Below, piece after piece: positions 7,669 through 16,398 of a stretch of 64,000 bases of DNA. Numbering within the stretch: the stretch's first letter is position 1; every line of letters starts with the position of its first letter. Source of the DNA: Candidatus Polarisedimenticolia bacterium (lineage in GTDB: Bacteria; Acidobacteriota; Polarisedimenticolia; Gp22-AA2); NCBI GenBank assembly GCA_036001465.1, contig DASYUH010000052.1, positions 22,928-86,927 on the forward strand, given 5' to 3'. Below the pieces are notes generated by a model that saw only the letters and a program-made list of their open reading frames with translations, made no database searches and had not been told where the DNA came from. A program made the position numbers and the translations under genes.

Positions 7669-10050
7669 GTGAGAGGGTTGATCGAGAACGTCCTGTTGGC
7701 CCTGGAGTTCGACCAGGTCCTGGGGCTCTTGGCCCGGGAGACCGCCACGCCGCCGGGGACCGCTCTCGCCCTGGCGCTCAAGCCCTCCTACGATCCCGCA
7801 ACCGTCGAACGCGAGAACCGGCTGGCAGCCGCCATGGCAGGCTACTCGGAGAGCCGGGGGGCGCTCCCCTTCGGGGTGGTGCCGGATCCGACGCCGATGC
7901 TGTCCAGGCTCGAGATCGAGGGGTCGGTTCTTGGCCCGCTCGAGGTCTTCGACCTGGTCACCCTCATGAAGGCCGGCCGAAGCCTCAAGTCCGCCCTGAC
8001 GGAGGCCCGGGCCGAGTATCCGGTGCTCCTGGAAATCGCCCGAGATCTGCCGGACCTGGGGAACCTCGTCCGGTTCCTGGACGGCAAGGTCGCGGCGACG
8101 GGCGAGATCGAGGACGGGGCGAGCGACGAGCTGCGGGCGGTGCGCCAGGAGATCCGCAGGCGCAACGAGCGCCTGAAGGCGGCCCTCGACGCCATCGTCG
8201 GCAGGCCGGAGGTTGCGCGCGCCCTCCAGGACACATTCATCTCGATCCGGAGCGACCGGCACGTCATCCCGATCCGCGCCGAATCCCAGGCGACGCTGGC
8301 GGGCATCGTCCACGGCGTGTCCGGAAGCGGCGCGACGGTCTTCATCGAACCGATCGAAACGGTCGAGCTGAACAACGAGATCGTGACCCTGCGCGATCGG
8401 GAGGCGGCCGAGGTCCAGCGACTCCTGCAGGAGTACAGCGACCTCCTGCGCGGGCGCCTCCCGGAGATGCGCAATCTGAGCGCCGGGATCGGCACGCTCG
8501 ACGTCCTGTCCGCGAAGGCGCGATTGGCGCGGAAGTTCCGCGCCCGGCCGGCGGCGCCGTCCCCCTCGGGCGACATGCGCCTCGAGGGCGCCCGCCACCC
8601 CCTCCTCGAGCTGTCGCTCCGATCGCAGGGACTCCCCATCATGCCGCTCGACCTCGCGATTCCCGCAGGGACGCGGGTCCTGGTGATCAGCGGCCCCAAC
8701 ACCGGCGGCAAGACGGTCGCCCTGAAGACCGCCGGCCTCCTCGCTCTGATGTTTCAGTCGGGGATATCCGTGCCGGCGGACAGCGCCCTCCTGCCGATCT
8801 TCCGCGGCGTCTTCATCGACATCGGTGATCGCCAGTCGATCCCGGATCGGCTGAGCACCTTCTCGGCCCGCATGACGAATATCGCCGGGATCGCGGACCA
8901 GCTGGCCTCTCCTGCGCTGGTCCTTCTGGACGAGGTCGGCACCGGGACCGATCCCGAGGACGGCGTCGCCCTGGCGACCGCCATCGTGGACTATCTGCGC
9001 GATCAGGGCGCCCTGGTGATCGCCACCACACACCTGGAAGCCCTCAAGGCGTACGCCGCCACCACCGCGGGATGCGCCAATGCCGCCATGCACTTCGACG
9101 AGTCGAGCTCCACCCCGACCTACCGCCTGATCCCCGGCATTCCAGGCCGCAGCGGCGGCCTGGAGGTCGCCGCGCGGCTCGGCCTTCCGGACGCGATTCT
9201 CAGGGAGGCGCGCGCCCGACGCGGTCATGCGGGCGAGAGGATTTCAGGTTACCTCACCCGGCTGCAGGCGATGGCCCAGGAGCTGGAGAGCCGACTGGCG
9301 GAGGCGCGGGAGGAGAGGCAGCGGCTCGACCGGGAGCGGGCGCAGATGACCGCCGAGATGGCCTCCAGGGAGGCGACCCGCCGCGACGCGGTGGCCGCCG
9401 AAATCGAGACGGCGCTCAAGGCCATGCGGCAGGAGGGGGAGACGTATCTGACGGCCATCAAGGACCGGAAGCTCGCGGCGGTCCTCAGGCGCCAGGAGCT
9501 GAAGGCGTCCGCCGCTCTGCGGGCCAGGGCGCGCACCCTGATCCGTCAGGCGACCGGCCGCGTCATGCCGCCTTCGAGGCCGGCGACGACCCTGGCTCCC
9601 GGCACGCCGGTTCTCGTCGAGGGCCTGGGGCTGCGCGGCACGCTGGAGGCGGTGCGCGGCGACCGGGCCGTCGTCGTGGTGCGCGGAATGCGGACGACGG
9701 TGGCCCTTGCCGATTGCCGGCCGGAGTCTCCCAAGAGCGACCCGGCCGATCGTGCGTCCCGCCTGCCGGCCGGGGTCACGCTGGCACGGAAGCCCGGTGC
9801 GGACGCGCAGGCCGAGATCCGAATCCTGGGTCTCACCGTGGACGAGGGACTCGCCCTCGTGGACAAATACCTCGACGACGTCTACCTGGAAGGACTGACT
9901 CCGATCCGCATCGTCCACGGCGTCGGATCGGGACGCTTGAAGCGGGCGGTCGCCGATCTCCTGGCCCGCCATCCGCACGTCGAGACCTTCGCCAGCGCTC
10001 CGTCCAACGAGGGGGGCCCCGGCGTCACGATCGTGGAGCTCCGGGTCTAG
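7669..10050 (+). CDS. mutS2: MutS2 family DNA/ribosome-processing ATPase
   Basis: 793 residues, the usual MutS2 length. The N-terminal core/clamp region (LEFDQVLGLLARE) leads to an ABC-type ATPase with Walker A GPNTGGKT at about 342-349 and Walker B LLDEVGTGTDP. A coiled-coil stalk spans about 510-620. The Smr nuclease domain is at the C-terminus, with LTVDEGLALVDKYLDD and HGVGSGRLKRAV. MutS2 proteins bind branched DNA or collided ribosomes and oppose homologous recombination. The GTG at 7669 gives the expected N-terminus; the TTG at 7678 is an alternative. It stands alone on the plus strand. Confidence 0.92.
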   Translation: MRGLIENVLLALEFDQVLGLLARETATPPGTALALALKPSYDPATVERENRLAAAMAGYSESRGALPFGVVPDPTPMLSRLEIEGSVLGPLEVFDLVTLMKAGRSLKSALTEARAEYPVLLEIARDLPDLGNLVRFLDGKVAATGEIEDGASDELRAVRQEIRRRNERLKAALDAIVGRPEVARALQDTFISIRSDRHVIPIRAESQATLAGIVHGVSGSGATVFIEPIETVELNNEIVTLRDREAAEVQRLLQEYSDLLRGRLPEMRNLSAGIGTLDVLSAKARLARKFRARPAAPSPSGDMRLEGARHPLLELSLRSQGLPIMPLDLAIPAGTRVLVISGPNTGGKTVALKTAGLLALMFQSGISVPADSALLPIFRGVFIDIGDRQSIPDRLSTFSARMTNIAGIADQLASPALVLLDEVGTGTDPEDGVALATAIVDYLRDQGALVIATTHLEALKAYAATTAGCANAAMHFDESSSTPTYRLIPGIPGRSGGLEVAARLGLPDAILREARARRGHAGERISGYLTRLQAMAQELESRLAEAREERQRLDRERAQMTAEMASREATRRDAVAAEIETALKAMRQEGETYLTAIKDRKLAAVLRRQELKASAALRARARTLIRQATGRVMPPSRPATTLAPGTPVLVEGLGLRGTLEAVRGDRAVVVVRGMRTTVALADCRPESPKSDPADRASRLPAGVTLARKPGADAQAEIRILGLTVDEGLALVDKYLDDVYLEGLTPIRIVHGVGSGRLKRAVADLLARHPHVETFASAPSNEGGPGVTIVELRV

Positions 10051-10059
10051 GGAACTGGA

Positions 10060-10872
10060 TCAGCGAATTCCCCAGTCCGCGTCGACGGCAGTCCGGTCCG
10101 CCGACGGGTCCAGAACCCTCGAGCCCCCGCCCTCGATGGCGCATCCAAGCGACCAGGAGCGCGGTCTCGCCTCCGATGCGTCGAAGGCGACGACCCGGTA
10201 GCGTCCGGGCGCCACATCCTCAAAAGCGAAGCTCCCGTTCCCGTCGGAAATGGCGCGGGACACGGCGTGCTTCTGGAAGATCGCCTCGGCCCGACCGCGG
10301 CACTCCTCGACCACTCTCCGTCGTTCCGCCTCGGCGTCCTTCAGCCGTCGCTGGACCGCGTCATTCCGGGTGGTGGCGTCCCTGAAATTGTTCGACGAAT
10401 TGAGCGCTCTCCGCAGATCCTCGTTGAGGACCTCGATCCGCCGATCCGCCTCCTTCACGCTGTCGCCGCATTCCTCGCCGCCCTTTCGGTGCTCGGCATC
10501 GAGCGCGGGGCTCTCCCGGGCCAGGAGCACCAGCAGTCCCGCTCCGGGCGCGCCTCCTGTCCGGATGTCGGGCCCCAGCACGCCGACGATCCGCGCGCCG
10601 CCGGTCGCTGCCGGCGCGGAGGCGGATCCCTGCGACGCGCCTCTTCCCTCCGCCGATCCGGGCACGGCCATCATCCAACCCTCCAGCCTCACGCGCCGCC
10701 AGCCTTCCTTCTCCTCCAGAACCGTCACGCTGGCGTCTCCGCGCACGGTCGCGAGCCAGCTTCCCTTCGGGAGATCGAGCAGCACGAGGTCGGCCGTCTC
10801 TCCGCCGGTGGCGGCAGCCTCGAGACCGAACAGCGTCAGGGCCAACAGGCTCAGCGGCAGCACGCGCTTCAT
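10060..10872 (-). CDS. Secreted protein with SH3-like, coiled-coil and carboxypeptidase-regulatory-like parts
   Basis: 270 residues from the ATG at 10872, which begins a clean signal peptide (MKRVLPLSLLALTLFGLEAA). A short SH3-like segment follows (about 30-65). A coiled-coil stretch rich in Glu/Arg spans about 130-200 (EADRRIEVLNEDL, RRLKDAEAERRRVVEECR). The last about 60 residues look like a carboxypeptidase regulatory-like beta sandwich, with GNGSFAFEDVAPGRYRVVAFD. Such domains bind or display surfaces outside the cell. Two cysteine pairs may form disulfides. Specific function unknown. Longer in-frame starts upstream would place the signal peptide inside the protein, so I reject them. Confidence 0.7.
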   Translation of the reverse strand: MKRVLPLSLLALTLFGLEAAATGGETADLVLLDLPKGSWLATVRGDASVTVLEEKEGWRRVRLEGWMMAVPGSAEGRGASQGSASAPAATGGARIVGVLGPDIRTGGAPGAGLLVLLARESPALDAEHRKGGEECGDSVKEADRRIEVLNEDLRRALNSSNNFRDATTRNDAVQRRLKDAEAERRRVVEECRGRAEAIFQKHAVSRAISDGNGSFAFEDVAPGRYRVVAFDASEARPRSWSLGCAIEGGGSRVLDPSADRTAVDADWGIR

Positions 10873-10961
10873 GTTCTGGTTCTCCGGATCGGTGTGGCGA
10901 ACGCGTCCGGTCCCGATCGTGGCCGGCGCGTGTTTCATTTCCGTATCCGCGGCTCCTCGTC

Positions 10962-10989
10962 TTGATCGCGGCGACGGCGTCCCTATATT
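10962..10989 (+). promoter_or_regulatory. Possible promoter for small ORF
   Basis: TTGATC (10962-10967), 16-base spacer, TATATT (10984-10989), 34 bases before the GTG at 11024. Confidence 0.35.
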
Positions 10990-11023
10990 CGCAGAAGCGC
11001 GGCCCGACGCCGCGGAGGACGTC

Positions 11024-11254
11024 GTGCTCAAGTCCAAGGTCATTCAGACTATTGTCGAAGCGTGCCGGCAATCGGAGCCTCGCGCCAAGAGCGGCGCCGC
11101 GACTGCGGGCTCCCGCTCGCCGGCCGCAGGGGGAGGGGTGGCGGGTCCGGCGCCTCCTGCGCGACGCGGCCGTCAGGCTGCCACCGGCCGCGACCCCCGA
11201 CTCGGACAGAGCACACGGCCCCGGCGCTCCGCCTCGGGCCGGCGCCGAACCTAG
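11024..11254 (+). CDS. Possible small basic protein
   Basis: 76 residues from a GTG with a well-placed GGAGG (11014-11018) and an upstream promoter-like pair. The first about 22 residues (VLKSKVIQTIVEACRQSEPR) could form a helix; the rest is low-complexity Arg/Ala/Gly/Pro. The stop codon opens the second copy of the stop-linked hairpin, as at real gene ends nearby. No family is recognised; chance open frames are common at this GC content. Confidence 0.35.
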   Translation: MLKSKVIQTIVEACRQSEPRAKSGAATAGSRSPAAGGGVAGPAPPARRGRQAATGRDPRLGQSTRPRRSASGRRRT

Positions 11255-11282
11255 GAGCCTGTCCGCGAACCGCGCCGGCTCC
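11254..11282 (+). terminator. Stop-linked hairpin (copy B)
   Basis: GGAGCC-TGTC-CGCG-AAC-CGCG-CC-GGCTCC, starting with the G of the TAG at 11252. It lies between convergent reading directions, 44 bases from the stop of the HTH gene, so it may terminate both ways. Confidence 0.45.
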
Positions 11283-11325
11283 CGGGAACCCGACCGAGGA
11301 CCCGGCGGGGCCGATCGCGTTCCTC

Positions 11326-12024
11326 TCAGTGATCCTGGTCACCGTCCGGAGGCGTGTACGTCTTCACCCACTCGGGAGCGGGGTCGTACGGCGTCTGGGC
11401 CTTCGGGCCTTCCGCCTCCATCTGCGCGATCTCGCGCTCCTTCTGGCGAATCTCCACCAGGCTGCGATCGAACGTGTCGACGGTGGCCGCGTGCGCCGCG
11501 GCCAGTTCCAGCCTCTTGATCTTTTCCTGCAGGAGCGTGATCTCGATGTTGCGCTCCTCCACTTCGATCTCCGCCTCCCGCATGTGCTTGCGCAGGAACT
11601 GGATCTCGCGGACGGCGCGCGAGCGCAGCGCCTGGTAGCGCTCCTCGGCGCGGCGCAGGTCTTCCTCCCGGCTCTCCGCGGCGGCCTTGTACTCGAAGAG
11701 CTTCTGGCCTCCGGCCCGGATCATCCCGTACTGGACCAGGATCTGCTCGTGCTTCATGAGCAGGTCGTTGAACAGGGACACGGGGACCACGGCCTCCTTC
11801 GGCTCCGACACCAGGGCGGCCTGGACGGACGAGGCCGTCCGCACGGGGAGATCCGACTGCGCGGCCAATCCCAAAGACAGCAGATCCTCCCGCCGGATCT
11901 TGTACTCCTCTCCGAATTTTCCGAGTTCCTTGTCGGCTTTCAGGCGACCGGAGCGGATGTACCGGCGGATGGTGGCGGGCGTTCTGCCGACCAGCTGGGA
12001 GGCCTCGCGGATCGTCAGGAGCAT
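11326..12024 (-). CDS. MerR/excisionase-like HTH protein with long coiled coil
   Basis: 232 residues. The N-terminus is a helix-turn-helix of the excisionase/MerR type (LTIREASQLVGRTPATIRRYIRSGRL, followed by a wing and YKIRREDLLSL at about 40-50). A long coiled coil covers about 95-205. The Pro-rich tail ends ...PDGDQDH. There is no effector domain, so it is more likely a structural or partner-binding DNA-binding protein than a ligand sensor (inference). It has its own promoter just after the NicO gene. Confidence 0.75.
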   Translation of the reverse strand: MLLTIREASQLVGRTPATIRRYIRSGRLKADKELGKFGEEYKIRREDLLSLGLAAQSDLPVRTASSVQAALVSEPKEAVVPVSLFNDLLMKHEQILVQYGMIRAGGQKLFEYKAAAESREEDLRRAEERYQALRSRAVREIQFLRKHMREAEIEVEERNIEITLLQEKIKRLELAAAHAATVDTFDRSLVEIRQKEREIAQMEAEGPKAQTPYDPAPEWVKTYTPPDGDQDH

Positions 12025-12086
12025 GACCCTCGCTCACCCGTATCGAGGTGTCCCGCGATCAGGCGCGGCCGGGACGACCGTTGCGA

Positions 12087-12116
12087 TTTATACCAGAATC
12101 GTCCTCGCGATCGCAA
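12087..12116 (-). promoter_or_regulatory. Promoter for HTH/coiled-coil gene
   Basis: TTGCGA (12116-12111), 18-base spacer, TATAAA (12092-12087) on the minus strand; 62 bases before the ATG at 12024. Confidence 0.5.
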
Positions 12117-12120
12117 GCGA

Positions 12121-12822
12121 TCAGGACTCATGAAGCATGAGGAGGAACCCGACGGCGCCGACCAGGGCGCCGCTGATCAGGTCGCCGTACCGGGTGAAGA
12201 AGGGCAGCTCGATCCGACGCATGCCGCGCATGGCGACGATCGTCACCCCGACCATGGTCGCGATGGTGCACAGCGCGAACCCCAGCGCCGCCGCCAGGAC
12301 GGCCCCCGTGCCGGCCGCCGAGGCGGCGAACAGGATCGGCACCAGGAGCGCGCACGGGCTGATGCCGATGACCAGGACGAGCGCCCCGGCCGTCAGGGCG
12401 CCGTGAAACCAACGCTCCAGCAGGTGGCCGTGCACGTGGATGTGCCCGCCGGCCGCCTCCGTCTTCTCCCGACTCGGGCCGGCCGTCGCATGGACCCGCG
12501 CCTCCCTGAAGTGGCGAAAGACGCCGTACGCCAGCCCGAACACCGCCAGCAGGAGACCTCCCACGAAGCCCAGGGAGTGCCCGGTCCACTCCGCCAGCCT
12601 CTGGACGGACGCGGATCCGACAAAAATTGTCAGACCCCCTGCCACGACGGTCACCAGGACGTGCAGGACCCCCGCGAGACCTGTCAGCGTGGCGGCCCGC
12701 CGCTCGCTCCAGCCCTGCGCGCGCGCCATGAGAACGAAAGGAAGCCAGTGGTCCGGAATGAGGGCGTGGATGATGGCGGTGCTGCAGGACGACAGGAACA
12801 GAAGGAACGCCGTGCTGGTCAC
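12121..12822 (-). CDS. NicO/HupE-type nickel-cobalt membrane transporter
   Basis: 233 residues with about six membrane segments. The first loop has ALIPDHWLPFV and the second half GISPCALLVPILFAASAAG, both typical of NicO/UreH-like Ni2+/Co2+ permeases. A central cytoplasmic or periplasmic loop is His-rich (GGHIHVHGH, about residue 128) and is a likely metal-binding site. It would move nickel or cobalt across the inner membrane; direction cannot be told from the sequence. Cobalt would be relevant to the corrinoid enzymes encoded 10 kb away, but there is no direct link. The GTG at 12822 gives a membrane start; longer frames have no membrane logic. Confidence 0.75.
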   Translation of the reverse strand: MTSTAFLLFLSSCSTAIIHALIPDHWLPFVLMARAQGWSERRAATLTGLAGVLHVLVTVVAGGLTIFVGSASVQRLAEWTGHSLGFVGGLLLAVFGLAYGVFRHFREARVHATAGPSREKTEAAGGHIHVHGHLLERWFHGALTAGALVLVIGISPCALLVPILFAASAAGTGAVLAAALGFALCTIATMVGVTIVAMRGMRRIELPFFTRYGDLISGALVGAVGFLLMLHES

Positions 12823-12882
12823 ACGCCCTCTCTGGGAGACTGAACGGAGGACGACCGGCCTTCCCCCTGGCGGAGCCGGCGG

Positions 12883-12891
12883 ATTATAGCA
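12883..12891 (-). promoter_or_regulatory. Extended -10 promoter for NicO gene
   Basis: TGC directly followed by TATAAT on the minus strand, about 60 bases before the GTG. There is no clear -35 box, as is usual for extended -10 promoters. Confidence 0.5.
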
Positions 12892-13023
12892 CCGGCTTCC
12901 GGCTGTCTGTCGGCGGGCTGACGGCCGCCCGGATGGTCCCGGCGCGGACTGTAGTCCGCACCCAGAGGTCCACTGAAACCCTTGTAGGCCTTGACTTCCA
13001 GCCGGATGGTCGTAGTTTTCGGC

Positions 13024-13926
13024 ATGCGCCATTTCCAGGATGGACCCGATCACTCGGGACGGCGCCTGAGCCGCCTGGGACGGGCTTCGGCCCTCGTCAT
13101 GGCGGGGTGGGTGCTCGCCTTCTCCGGCCGGGCGTCCGCGTCGAGCCTGCCGGAGCCCATCGACGTCACGGGCGATCGTTCGGGGATGGCCCCGGCGACC
13201 GCCACCTTCACGGCTCCCGCACACATTCTCCCGACGTCGTTCACTCTTCCCATCCCGGCGATCTCGCGCCTCGAGGCGGGACGGACGCTGATCCAGTCGT
13301 CCGATTTCACCCTGTCGTCCATGGACAAGCACCGGGAGCCCGGCGAGTTCACTGCATTGGGATTTTCGGGGCGGCTCATGGCGCGAATGCAGCGGGAGGC
13401 GCTGCGGTATCGACGCCAGAACATGTCGGACGTGACGGCGGTCCCCGACAGGGTCTTCGAGGACCTGGATTCGGACGCTCTCAAGCGGCGGAGCCACGAG
13501 GCGTCGCGCATCGTGACCCGATCCGTTCGCCGGGCCTTGGACGTGGAGCTCGAGCGTCTGGCCAGGACCTCGCTCGGCCTTGGCCGGACCATCGACCTGC
13601 TCGGGAGCCTCTCATCCCGAGGCACGCGCTCCCGTCCGCCCGCCAGCCCGGAAAGCACGCAAGCGGGCATGTCCCCCTCCGTTCCGGGAGCGGCCGATGG
13701 GGGATGGCGTGGTGGAATCGGGATGCGTCTCGACGCGCACCCCGCCCTCCTGATGCGCGCCGAAGCGTCCCGTCTCTCCGGGCGGCTGGAGATTCCGGTG
13801 CGCAACGAGCCGATCCGCCTCTCTCTCGACTGTCCGCTCGGGTCGCGCGGGCGCGCGGTGCTGTCCTCCGGAATGCCCCGCGACGGACAGGGCTGGGCCA
13901 CCGTCATGCTCAACTTCAGCTTCTAG
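13024..13926 (+). CDS. Hypothetical exported protein with outer-membrane-like C-terminus
   Basis: 300 residues from the ATG at 13024. An N-terminal positive/hydrophobic segment (about 15-40, GRASALVMAGWVLAFSGRAS) looks like a signal peptide. The middle is helical and Arg-rich. The last 70 residues read as alternating beta strands and end in VMLNFSF, a terminal Phe as in outer-membrane proteins. TTGACT at 12991-12996 and TAGTTT at 13013-13018 (16 apart) lie just upstream and argue against starts before 13020. Function unknown. Confidence 0.6.
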   Translation: MRHFQDGPDHSGRRLSRLGRASALVMAGWVLAFSGRASASSLPEPIDVTGDRSGMAPATATFTAPAHILPTSFTLPIPAISRLEAGRTLIQSSDFTLSSMDKHREPGEFTALGFSGRLMARMQREALRYRRQNMSDVTAVPDRVFEDLDSDALKRRSHEASRIVTRSVRRALDVELERLARTSLGLGRTIDLLGSLSSRGTRSRPPASPESTQAGMSPSVPGAADGGWRGGIGMRLDAHPALLMRAEASRLSGRLEIPVRNEPIRLSLDCPLGSRGRAVLSSGMPRDGQGWATVMLNFSF

Positions 13927-13955
13927 ATTCCCCGCCGCGCCGCCGCCCGGCGGTG

Positions 13956-15455
13956 TCAGCCATTGACGAGGCGGGCCCCCAGCGCATCGAGCAGCGCCTT
14001 GGCCTTGTCGAGCGTCTCCCGATACTCTGTTTCCGGCTGGGAATCGGCCACCACGGCCCCCCCGACTCGCAGGTGCGCCCGGCCCGCTGCACACACCAGG
14101 GTTCTTATGACAATGTTGAAGTCCATGCCTCCGTCGAGCGACAGATAGCCGATGCCGCCCGAGTAGATCCCCCGCTCCTCCCCCTCCAGCTCGTCGATGA
14201 TCTCCATCGCGCGCACCTTGGGGGCGCCGGTCATGGATCCTCCCGGAAAGAGCGCCTTCAGGACATCGACGCGATCCGCGTCCGGTCGCAGGCCCCCGGA
14301 GACGGACGAGACCAGGTGGTGCACGGTGGCGAACGATTCCAGGGCGCACAGCTTCTCGACGCGCACGCTCCCCGTCTCGCAGACCCGACCCAGATCGTTC
14401 CGGACCAGATCGGCAATCATCACGTTTTCGGCGCGGTCCTTGGCGCTCAGCGACAGCTCGCGGGACAGGCGCGCATCCTGTTCCGGCGTGAGGCCACGGG
14501 GACGCGTGCCCTTGATCGGGCTGCTCCGGACGCGGCTTCCCTGGAGCGCCACGAAACGCTCCGGCGAGGCCGACACCACCTGGAAAGGACCCGCGTCCAG
14601 GTAGGCGGAGAAGGGGGCCGGATTGCATCGGGCCAGATCGGCGAACAGGTCGGCGGGGTCGCCATCGAAGGGGCACTCGATGCGATGCGACAGATTGACC
14701 TGGTACAGATCGCCCGCACCGATGTACTCGAGCGCCCGGGCGACGGTCGCGAGGTAGGCCTTTCTGTCCGTCTTCAGACGGGCGTTTCGGCGGGCACCCT
14801 CCCCGCCTCCCCGGGACCCCGGCGCGCGCTCCGGGGCGTGGGCGCGCCCGGGCTCTCCGACCGGGGCCGGGCCCGACATGACGCGTCGCATCTCCTCGAG
14901 GCCGGACGCGGCGCGCGCTTCCCGTTCGCGCTCGCCGGCGGCCCCGAGGCCCGTGGCGACCAGGACGACGCGTCGTTCCCGATGATCGAAGACCAGGGCG
15001 CGATCGTAGAGCCCAAACCATGCATCCGGCTGGCCAAGGGGATCGGGGGGCGCGCACGGCAGGCGCTCCACGGCGCGCCTCAGACCGTAGCCGAGGTAGC
15101 CGATCGCGCCGCCCGCGAAAGGCACTCCCGGTGCGGCTCGCTGCAACGCCCCCGCCGGGGCGAGCGCGCGCAGGAAATCGAACGGATCGCTCACGGCGCG
15201 CCGATCGATCCGCTCCTCACCGTCCAGGACCCGGGCCAGTGTCGCTTCGCCGCCCCGCAGCGTGGCGACGAGGAGGGGATCCCACGCCAGGATCGAGTGG
15301 TGTGATTCGGGATGGTCCTCGAGGCCGCTCAGGAGCAGGACCGGGTTCCTGCGCCGGCGGACACGCAGGAGCGCCTCCACGGGGTCGATGAAGCGCGGCA
15401 GGAACTCCACGACCGCCCGCGGCGGGGGGGACACCGGGAGGAGCGCTCCGGTCAT
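13956..15455 (-). CDS. pabB: Aminodeoxychorismate synthase component I
   Basis: 499 residues of the chorismate-utilising family. It joins ammonia to chorismate to give 4-amino-4-deoxychorismate for folate. The C-terminal catalytic domain has DLYQVNLSHRIE, SASPERF, PIKGTRPRG (the Lys of PIKGT is the PabB-specific nucleophile), ENVMIADLVRNDLGR, PGGSMTGAPK and GIGYLSLDGGMDFNI. The ATG at 15455 overlaps the pabC stop (ATGA), as expected for the pair. No PabA glutaminase gene is adjacent; it would have to come from elsewhere, for instance a shared TrpG. It is the last gene of the rny-thiC-mqnE-pabC-pabB series. Confidence 0.93.
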   Translation of the reverse strand: MTGALLPVSPPPRAVVEFLPRFIDPVEALLRVRRRRNPVLLLSGLEDHPESHHSILAWDPLLVATLRGGEATLARVLDGEERIDRRAVSDPFDFLRALAPAGALQRAAPGVPFAGGAIGYLGYGLRRAVERLPCAPPDPLGQPDAWFGLYDRALVFDHRERRVVLVATGLGAAGEREREARAASGLEEMRRVMSGPAPVGEPGRAHAPERAPGSRGGGEGARRNARLKTDRKAYLATVARALEYIGAGDLYQVNLSHRIECPFDGDPADLFADLARCNPAPFSAYLDAGPFQVVSASPERFVALQGSRVRSSPIKGTRPRGLTPEQDARLSRELSLSAKDRAENVMIADLVRNDLGRVCETGSVRVEKLCALESFATVHHLVSSVSGGLRPDADRVDVLKALFPGGSMTGAPKVRAMEIIDELEGEERGIYSGGIGYLSLDGGMDFNIVIRTLVCAAGRAHLRVGGAVVADSQPETEYRETLDKAKALLDALGARLVNG

Positions 15456-16348
15456 GATCGGGCCGTCCCGCCCGCGGCGGCCGCCGCGGTGGCGCATTCG
15501 CGCCGCAGCACGTCCCGGTAGCGCTCGAGGAGATCGCGCGCCACGGCGCCGGGGATTCCGCCTCCGACCGGCCGGCCTTCCACCCGGACCACCGGCAGCA
15601 CCTCCCAGGACGTGTTGGTGAGAAACACCTCGTCCGCGGCGAAGAGCCGGCGGGACGGAAGAGGCTCTTCGGTGACCTCGATCGAGGCGGCTCGCGCGAT
15701 CTCGATCACCGCTTCCCGGGTGATTCCCGGCAGCCCGCCCGACGGAGCCGGAGGGGTCCGGAGCCGCCCCCCCTCCACCAGAAACACGTTGCTCACGGTC
15801 CCTTCCGTGAGGTTCCCCAGACCGTCGAGAAGAATCGCCTCGAAGGCTCCCCGATTGCGCGCTTCACGCCGCGCCAGGACGGAGCCCAGGCGCGAGGTCG
15901 ACTTGATCTGCGGGTCGAGCGCTTCGGGGGGAATCTGACGCCGGGACGGAATGGCGGCCGTCACCCCCTCGCGATGCAGCGCCGGGTCGAGCCCGCCGAA
16001 GCCCGACGACGAGATCACCACGGTCGCGGGACCGTCCGCCTCGACGTACTCGCCGGGGCGGCCGGCGCCTCGCGTCACGGTCACCCGGATGCGCGCATCC
16101 CGCAGACGATTCGCTTCCAGCAGGTCGCCCACGGCCGCCGCCAGACCGGAAAGCGCGACCGGTAGATCGAGGCCGATCCCGTCCGCGGAGCGTCGCAGTC
16201 GCTGCAGGTGACGGTCGAGGCGGAAGACGCCGCCCCCCACGGCACGCAACGATTCGAACACGCCGTCGCCGTAAAGAAAGCTGCGATCGAACACCGAGAC
16301 CCGTGCCTCGCTGTCCGCCACGAGACGACCGTTCAGATGAACCCACAA
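15452..16348 (-). CDS. pabC: Aminodeoxychorismate lyase (class IV PLP enzyme)
   Basis: 298 residues of fold-type IV PLP enzymes. Visible motifs are FLYGDGVFESLR, the PLP-Lys region DPQIKSTSRL, and EGTVSNVFLV. Next to pabB it most likely eliminates pyruvate from aminodeoxychorismate to form 4-aminobenzoate. A branched-chain or D-amino-acid aminotransferase is the sequence-based alternative, but the ATGA overlap with pabB favours PabC. The start is TTG at 16348 (TTG TGG GTT); no strong ribosome site is visible. It lies 50 bases after mqnE. Confidence 0.85.
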   Translation of the reverse strand: MWVHLNGRLVADSEARVSVFDRSFLYGDGVFESLRAVGGGVFRLDRHLQRLRRSADGIGLDLPVALSGLAAAVGDLLEANRLRDARIRVTVTRGAGRPGEYVEADGPATVVISSSGFGGLDPALHREGVTAAIPSRRQIPPEALDPQIKSTSRLGSVLARREARNRGAFEAILLDGLGNLTEGTVSNVFLVEGGRLRTPPAPSGGLPGITREAVIEIARAASIEVTEEPLPSRRLFAADEVFLTNTSWEVLPVVRVEGRPVGGGIPGAVARDLLERYRDVLRRECATAAAAAGGTARS

Positions 16349-16398
16349 GGGATCACACCCATCCTTCGCGCCGGTCGTCCCGATTTTCGGGCCCGCCG

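Noticed and set aside
7443..7781. 112-residue minus-strand frame across the mutS2 start
   Set aside because: It overlaps the conserved mutS2 N-terminus and has no ribosome site, domain or compositional support.
10250..11254. 334-residue plus-strand frame opposite the secreted SH3-like protein
   Set aside because: Only the last 76 codons have a plausible start; the rest is antisense to a gene with a signal peptide and recognisable domains.
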